Shown: in pieces, positions 59,169-64,000 of the stretch
Position numbering within the stretch: position 1 is the stretch's first letter
Layout: every line of letters starts with the position of its first letter
Source of the DNA: Bacteroidales bacterium UBA5326
Lineage (GTDB): Bacteria; Bacteroidota; Bacteroidia; Bacteroidales; UBA932
Reading direction: 5' to 3'
DNA: 64,000 nt
Assembly (NCBI GenBank): GCA_002408205.1
Contig: DHQY01000007.1
Coordinates: 378,942-442,941 of the forward strand
Notes under the pieces: generated by a model
What the model saw: only the letters and a program-made list of their open reading frames with translations
What the model was told of the DNA's origin: nothing
Databases searched by the model: none
Program-made: the position numbers and the translations under genes

Positions 59169-61679
59169 ATGAATAACCGGATAATCATACTTACAATATG
59201 CGCTATCGCTTCCTATTGCGGGAAGCTTCAGGCGCAGGAGAAGGTTATCCCGGACCCCGATTCACTAACGAAGGCTTATCTCCTGAAGATTAACGCGCCG
59301 CTATCAGAAGCATCGCGCGTACCGCCCATAGACTCTCTGCTGAATGTGGTAAGGGACGGAAAAGGTCTCTATTATAAACTGGACAGCCTGGGCCTCTGCC
59401 TGTTGGATAAAAACGGGACCCCCGTTGTGGACTCCCTTAGAAGTTATACTTCCAGAACGTTGTCTTATATGCGTTTGATGGACAGTTTAAATCTCCCGCT
59501 CAAGGATACAATGCGCATTCCGCTGAGGGACTCATCGGGGGTTTTAGCCAAAGACTCGCTGGGTTTTCTCTATCAGATAGATTCTCTGGGGCTTATCCGG
59601 CTCGATACCCTGGGTTCATTTGTTATTGATTCGCTGGCCACATTCACAAAAAAAGAACTGAGATTCTTTGCCCGGCGTGACAAACGTGATGCCAGAGCCA
59701 TTGCAGACTCTATATACAAAAGCAAGTTCCACGAGCTGGAAACATACGTTGTAACCGATACCCTGCGTTATAAAAGGGTCCTTTCATGGACCAACGATGC
59801 GTATTTCAACAAGCTCACCTTCAGAGAAATTGACACTAACATCAACAACAGCTTCCACGATTATGCCTACCTGAAGGAAGATGTTGGCGCCACCTACCTG
59901 GGTACGGCCGGTTCCCCTACACTTACCGATAACTATTTTAAACGCAAAAAGAAAGCCCGTTTTGAATTCTGGGATGCCGGTATGTACGAAGCTTATGACC
60001 GTGAGAGTATTCCGTTCTATAACACCAAAAGCCCCTATACGGTCATGTCCTATGCAGGGACTTTATTTGCCAATAAACAAACAGAAGAAAGCAACGTCAG
60101 TTTCCTCCACACCCAGAATCTCTCCCCGGCCGCCAATTTTCAGTTCTATTACCAGAGAAAAGGATCCAAAGGCCTTCTGGAAAACGAAGCCACAAATACC
60201 CGCACACTCTCCATCCTGGCCAATTACCTGGGGAAACGCTATGTAATGCACGGCGGACTTATTATTAACAGCCTGAGAAAAGACGAAAACGGCGGAATCA
60301 GTGATGAATCGTTCATCAGAGACACTGTTGTGGAAGCACGCGCCATTCCGGTCAACCTTGGAAACGCCTCGTCTGCACTGCGCAATACTTCGGTTTTTAT
60401 TACGCAATCTTATGGAATTCCCATCAACATTTTTAAACGGGATTCTCTGGAAACAGGCGACGGCACCATGATGATCCTGGGCCACTCGGGAGAATGGGAA
60501 AATATGTCCCGCAACTATACCGACGTTATTTCGACTTCCGACAGTTACGGCCGCTCGTTCTATCACGGCAATTTTTATCTGAACCCGACAAGCACTTCCG
60601 ATTCGGTGCGCACCATACGGCTGGACAACCGCTTCTTTATAAGACTGCAGCCCTGGTCCCGGACAGCCATTGTATCAAAGCTTGAGGGAGGCGCCGGCTA
60701 TGAACTCCTGAACAATTACTTTTTCCGCCCTGAGTTTTATGTCCTTGGCACCAGCGGATTTGTAGAAAACAACCTTTACGTTTACGCGGGAGCTTCCGGT
60801 CAGCTGAGCCGGTATTTCGAATGGAATGCAACGGGAAGATTCGATTTTGCAGGATATTACATTGGAGATATGCTGCTGGATGCAAATGCCCGTTTTTCAA
60901 TCTATCCTTTACCTGCCGGAGTACACCTTACCGGGAGGTTTTATCTTAAAAATTACACCCCCGACTGGTATACACAACATTATTATTCCAATCACTTTGT
61001 GTGGGATAATGAATTCGGGAAAGTGACCGATACCCGGATTGAAGCCGCCCTGTCCATACCCGACTGGAAACTCAGCGCTTCGTTTTCATATGGTCTGCTG
61101 AACAAAGGAATATACTACGATACACTGGGAATTGTCCGGCAGGCAGATAAAGTGGTCAATATTATGACAGCCACCCTTACCAAGAACTTCCGCATCTGGT
61201 ACTTCCACCTGGATAACAGGATTCTTTTCCAATTAACCTCAGACAAAGAATTGTTCCCGCTGCCTGTTGTCAGCGCCAACCTGAGGTATTATCTGGAATT
61301 CCCGGTAGTAAAAGATGTTATGACTATGCAGATTGGAGCCGACGTTACGTTTCAGTCTGCCTATTATATGCAGGCATATAATCCGGCCCTCGGAGTGTTT
61401 CACCTGCAGAATAAGCAAGTATACGGCAGCAACCCGTATATAGATGCATTTGTTAATTTGAAATGGAAGAGAGCCACCATCTTTGTGAAGTATATAAATG
61501 CAGCACAGGGATGGCCCGCGAGCGACTATTTTGCCGCCCCAAACTATATTCGTCCTCAACGCGCTTTTAAACTCGGCATGACCTGGCCTTTTTACATAAG
61601 GCCGCAGAAAAAAAGCGGATCAACGGGATCCGGCATTCAGGGTCAACCCCAGGGCTCTCCAGGTAATTTAGACCGTTGA
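59169..61679 (+). CDS. Putative outer-membrane porin (Bacteroidota 'putative porin' family)
   Basis: 836 residues from the ATG at 59169, where a signal peptide begins (ending 'KLQAQ'). After an N-terminal region of about 130 residues with many 'DSL' triplets comes a long beta-rich part with alternating aromatic/polar strands ('YDRESIPFYNTKSPYTVMSY', 'NFQFYYQRKGSKGLL', 'RFDFAGYYIGDMLLD', 'YFEWNATGRF'), and near the C-terminus 'KLGMTWPFYIRP'. This matches the large putative porin family of Bacteroidota. Cargo unknown. Its stop overlaps the next start (TGATG). Confidence 0.83.
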   Translation: MNNRIIILTICAIASYCGKLQAQEKVIPDPDSLTKAYLLKINAPLSEASRVPPIDSLLNVVRDGKGLYYKLDSLGLCLLDKNGTPVVDSLRSYTSRTLSYMRLMDSLNLPLKDTMRIPLRDSSGVLAKDSLGFLYQIDSLGLIRLDTLGSFVIDSLATFTKKELRFFARRDKRDARAIADSIYKSKFHELETYVVTDTLRYKRVLSWTNDAYFNKLTFREIDTNINNSFHDYAYLKEDVGATYLGTAGSPTLTDNYFKRKKKARFEFWDAGMYEAYDRESIPFYNTKSPYTVMSYAGTLFANKQTEESNVSFLHTQNLSPAANFQFYYQRKGSKGLLENEATNTRTLSILANYLGKRYVMHGGLIINSLRKDENGGISDESFIRDTVVEARAIPVNLGNASSALRNTSVFITQSYGIPINIFKRDSLETGDGTMMILGHSGEWENMSRNYTDVISTSDSYGRSFYHGNFYLNPTSTSDSVRTIRLDNRFFIRLQPWSRTAIVSKLEGGAGYELLNNYFFRPEFYVLGTSGFVENNLYVYAGASGQLSRYFEWNATGRFDFAGYYIGDMLLDANARFSIYPLPAGVHLTGRFYLKNYTPDWYTQHYYSNHFVWDNEFGKVTDTRIEAALSIPDWKLSASFSYGLLNKGIYYDTLGIVRQADKVVNIMTATLTKNFRIWYFHLDNRILFQLTSDKELFPLPVVSANLRYYLEFPVVKDVMTMQIGADVTFQSAYYMQAYNPALGVFHLQNKQVYGSNPYIDAFVNLKWKRATIFVKYINAAQGWPASDYFAAPNYIRPQRAFKLGMTWPFYIRPQKKSGSTGSGIQGQPQGSPGNLDR

Positions 61680-62665
61680 TGTCTCAGAGAAGAAAGATTT
61701 TTATTGCCTTACTAATAGGGTTTTCCGCCTTATTCATTATTGAAGAGTGTCATACCCGCTGGTTTACCGACACATTCTCCCACTTAAGGAACGAAAGAAG
61801 TTCCAGGCTGGCGGGCCGCGACACCCTCAGATGTACCATTTACCTGCCTTCCTATGCCGGTGCCAGGGTCGGATATCATTACGACATGCTTAAACTTTTT
61901 TCCAAAGCGAGCGATTTTGTCCTTACATACGTTCCGGTGGAAGACACAGCTGATATATGGGAAATGCTTACCGAAGACCGAACAGATATTCTGGCCGTCA
62001 ATATTATCTCCAATGCCATTCCCAAATCGCTTACGGGCAAAGTTTGCCTGTCACCGCAATTAACCGAGATGGGTGAAGTCTGGGTCATGGCCAAAGAAAG
62101 GTGCCCCTGGCACCTGGATGTGGCCCACTGGCTGAAATTGTTCAAACAGCAGGCATATTACTCCCGGTTCAAAAGCCGGTACTTCCCTGCCTCACAGGAT
62201 CGCTCCCCGTACGACTCCCTTCTCAGGGCTGCATCTAGGACCCTGGAATGGGACTGGAGGCTGCTGCGCTCGGTAATGTACCAGGAATCGAAATACAGAA
62301 TGAACGCGCTTTCACCGCAAAACGCTTACGGTTTGATGCAGATGAAGAAGTCAACCGCCAAAGACATGAAAATCTCCAATCTGTTCGATCCCGAAGAAAA
62401 TATCAAAGGCTCCGTACGTTATTTTTCTTTCCTTCTGAGGAATATGTACCTTTCCAGTTTACCGGAAGAAGAGCAGGTCAATTTCATTCTGGCTGCTTAT
62501 AACGCAGGGATGTCACGTATCCAGAACGACAGGGAGCGGGCCGCTGCAGATGGTAAAAACCCTGATCTTTGGTCCGATGTACGCTCGTACGTGCCGGCAC
62601 AGACACAGAAATATGTAGAAATGATATGGGAGAGATACCTTAACTGGGTTAATTCATCCGGATAG
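61679..62665 (+). CDS. MltF-like membrane-bound lytic transglycosylase
   Basis: 328 residues from the ATG at 61679, overlapping the porin stop. One N-terminal membrane helix (about 7-22) is followed by a solute-binding-protein-like domain (about 50-150; 'CTIYLPSYAGARVGYHYDM', 'DILAVNIISN') and a C-terminal SLT domain with catalytic Glu203 in 'MYQESKYRMNALSPQNAYGLMQM' (read in parts) and 'AAYNAGMSRI'. This is the MltF layout: a periplasmic enzyme cleaving peptidoglycan with anhydro-product formation. Overlaps the convergent permease gene by 17 nt. Confidence 0.9.
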   Translation: MSQRRKIFIALLIGFSALFIIEECHTRWFTDTFSHLRNERSSRLAGRDTLRCTIYLPSYAGARVGYHYDMLKLFSKASDFVLTYVPVEDTADIWEMLTEDRTDILAVNIISNAIPKSLTGKVCLSPQLTEMGEVWVMAKERCPWHLDVAHWLKLFKQQAYYSRFKSRYFPASQDRSPYDSLLRAASRTLEWDWRLLRSVMYQESKYRMNALSPQNAYGLMQMKKSTAKDMKISNLFDPEENIKGSVRYFSFLLRNMYLSSLPEEEQVNFILAAYNAGMSRIQNDRERAAADGKNPDLWSDVRSYVPAQTQKYVEMIWERYLNWVNSSG

Positions 62666-63893
62666 CCTTATCCGGGCTCACCCTGACAATGCCTCTGAGG
62701 GGAAGCTGCACCAGCAGCATGATGGCGGCAATTCCCAGAATATCTACCAGTACCACATGCCACCATATAAGGCTAACCGGCACACTCGATACAAAATAAC
62801 TGGCAGGATTGAGCTTCAGAAAATGAGTTGTATCCTGAACAATACAGAAAATAACTGCCAATACGGTGCCCCAGATAACCCCGCGCAGAGCAATCCCAAA
62901 CGAATGTGCCAGGAAACTCATACGTACCTGCCGATCCTTCATTCCCATACTCTTGAATAAGCCAATCATGGATGTTTTTTCTACAAGCATGATGAGCAGG
63001 CCCGAGATCATATTAAAACCTCCCACCAGGATCATGAGCGTTAGCAGAATAGCCACGTTGATATCCATCAGATCGAGCCAGTCGTAAAGATGAGCATATA
63101 TCTTTCTGATGTTCCTCAGTACGACGCCCTGATCGGTGTCCGAGGTATTCCGGATAATGTATTCTTCAATTTGTTCCTGCTTCTTTTCAATATTCCGGCT
63201 GTCTTTTAGAAACAATTCTACTCCGCTTACCTGATCGTCGCTCCAGCCGTTAAGCTTACGGGCATGCCTGATGTCACCCAGGATCAAATGATTGTCAATA
63301 TCTTCCAGTTGCGCGTCATAGATGCCCGAAATTACAAAACGGCGCATACGCACATTTTCACCTATAAAATACATGGTAACGATATCATTTGTATGCAGAT
63401 TTAACAATCCAGCCAAACGAAACGAAATGAGAATCTCGCTGGAAGATACAGAATCGTTGAGAGACGGCAGTTTCCCCTCTTTCAGGTTTTCTTTAAAAAA
63501 ATTCCACCGGAAAGAAGGGCCAACGCCCTTAAGGGAAACGCCCTGCAGAGCACTTTCAGTCTTTATCAGGCCCGGAGAAATAGCAAATTCCTGAATGTGA
63601 TCTATTTGTTGTAAAGTAGGAAGGTTCTGGAAATAAGACAATTGAGTGGACATGGGAACCGGATCAGTAATAAAACCGGCACCCGGGGCCTCCATAAGGA
63701 TATGACCGGTGAAGCCCGCCGCCTTGTTCTCTATTTCATCCCTGAAACCTCTGATAATGGATACGGAAAGAATCATGACAAAGATGCTAATACCCACGCT
63801 TACAGTGGCAATTATGGTTCCCAACCGGCTTACCCTGCCTACCGAAGTCGCATCGCCTTTAAGCCTCTTTGCTATATATATCGCGAGATTCAT
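62649..63893 (-). CDS. FtsX-like ABC permease, LolC/LolE family
   Basis: 414 residues: N-terminal membrane helix (about 25-50, 'LGTIIATVSVGISIFVMIL'), a periplasmic MacB-like domain (about 50-270) and three C-terminal helices (about 275-400), the LolC/E layout. The family releases lipoproteins from the inner membrane with LolD. The opening 'YIAKRLKGDATSVGRVSRLGTIIA' is typical of Bacteroidota homologues. lolD is not adjacent. The 3' end overlaps the transglycosylase gene by 17 nt. Confidence 0.9.
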   Translation of the reverse strand: MNLAIYIAKRLKGDATSVGRVSRLGTIIATVSVGISIFVMILSVSIIRGFRDEIENKAAGFTGHILMEAPGAGFITDPVPMSTQLSYFQNLPTLQQIDHIQEFAISPGLIKTESALQGVSLKGVGPSFRWNFFKENLKEGKLPSLNDSVSSSEILISFRLAGLLNLHTNDIVTMYFIGENVRMRRFVISGIYDAQLEDIDNHLILGDIRHARKLNGWSDDQVSGVELFLKDSRNIEKKQEQIEEYIIRNTSDTDQGVVLRNIRKIYAHLYDWLDLMDINVAILLTLMILVGGFNMISGLLIMLVEKTSMIGLFKSMGMKDRQVRMSFLAHSFGIALRGVIWGTVLAVIFCIVQDTTHFLKLNPASYFVSSVPVSLIWWHVVLVDILGIAAIMLLVQLPLRGIVRVSPDKAIRMN

Positions 63894-63915
63894 ACCGCAT
63901 TCTAAAATATTTTTA

Positions 63916-63923
63916 TATATTTG
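63916..63923 (+). promoter_or_regulatory. -7 promoter element of the tRNA gene
   Basis: TATATTTG lies 19 nt before the first base of the tRNA, an appropriate distance for a short 5' leader removed by RNase P. Confidence 0.6.
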
Positions 63924-63942
63924 CCGGACAAGTTTGGAAAAC

Positions 63943-64000
63943 GCGGGAATAGCTCAGTTGGTAGAGCATCAGCTTCCCAAGCTGAGGGTCGCGAGTTCGA
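63943..64000 (+). tRNA. tRNA-Gly (anticodon CCC), 3' end cut by the window
   Basis: The acceptor 5' strand GCGGGAA, D-arm (GCTC...GAGC), anticodon stem TCAGC/GCTGA with loop TTCCCAA (anticodon CCC), variable loop GGGTC and the start of the T-arm (GCGAGTTCGA) are present. The 3' T-arm and acceptor strands lie beyond the edge. CCC reads GGG glycine codons. Confidence 0.93.

Overview
The window is a gene-dense chromosomal segment of a member of the Bacteroidales (phylum Bacteroidota). The evidence is the arginine pathway built around a succinylornithine-type transcarbamylase, the TAnnTTTG (-7) promoter elements, the near absence of Shine-Dalgarno sequences, the Bacteroidota-type lipoproteins and 'putative porin', and the DPP IV / C1B peptidase / cellobiose 2-epimerase gene complement. 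Base composition is intermediate. I cannot name the genus from the sequence alone. A gut or other anaerobic habitat is likely, given hybrid cluster protein, mannan degradation and a steroid-reductase-like operon.

Layout. 1-5570: arginine biosynthesis operon (argC end, argD, argF', argB, argE, argH) with stop/start overlaps. 5549-10583: Tat-type aldo/keto reductase, a lipoprotein, an acyltransferase and clpB. 10685-15252: queE, two secreted C1B cysteine peptidases, pssA and a DUF6515-type secreted protein with decapeptide repeats. 15253-17116: a 1.86-kb gene-free island packed with about 100-bp palindromic elements. 17117-20979: hcp, a divergent Crp/Fnr regulator (HcpR-like), a DUF4402-like secreted protein and a second Crp/Fnr regulator, with three copies of a TGTAA-N6-TTACA operator. 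20985-26157: small redox and MBL-fold genes, a LuxR-type regulator, a nucleotidyltransferase-like gene and a HelD-like helicase. 26102-30291: pstSCAB-phoU. 30422-37124: thioredoxin, AraC regulator, lipocalin, phosphohexomutase, RfbD-like reductase, AlkD-like protein and GT39. 37108-46402: GH3, CE7 esterase, GH5 mannanase, GH27, GPH transporter and mannobiose 2-epimerase, i.e. a (galacto/gluco)mannan utilisation cluster. 46330-58121: a nine-gene, 11.8-kb minus-strand directon headed by a steroid 5-alpha-reductase homologue, an Old-Yellow-Enzyme reductase and an SDR, followed by a HAMP sensor, TrkH, a RecD-like helicase, DPP IV, a methyltransferase and a metallopeptidase. 58159-63893: thioredoxin-like lipoprotein, putative porin, MltF-like transglycosylase and LolC/E-like permease. 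The window ends inside a tRNA-Gly(CCC).

The most notable items are: (i) the SRD5A-like / OYE / SDR trio, the same three enzyme families linked to 5-alpha, 5-beta and 3-hydroxy steroid or bile-acid conversion in gut Bacteroidales; (ii) the palindrome island, including a 93-bp element present twice in opposite orientation with compensatory stem changes and a stop-free 31-codon reading; (iii) an operator shared by hcp and two Crp-family genes, placed near -40 of facing promoters; (iv) a PstS-like fragment embedded in PstC; and (v) two window-wide architectural rules: start codons exactly 4 nt after TAnnTTTG, and 3'-overlapping convergent gene pairs that leave no room for terminators.
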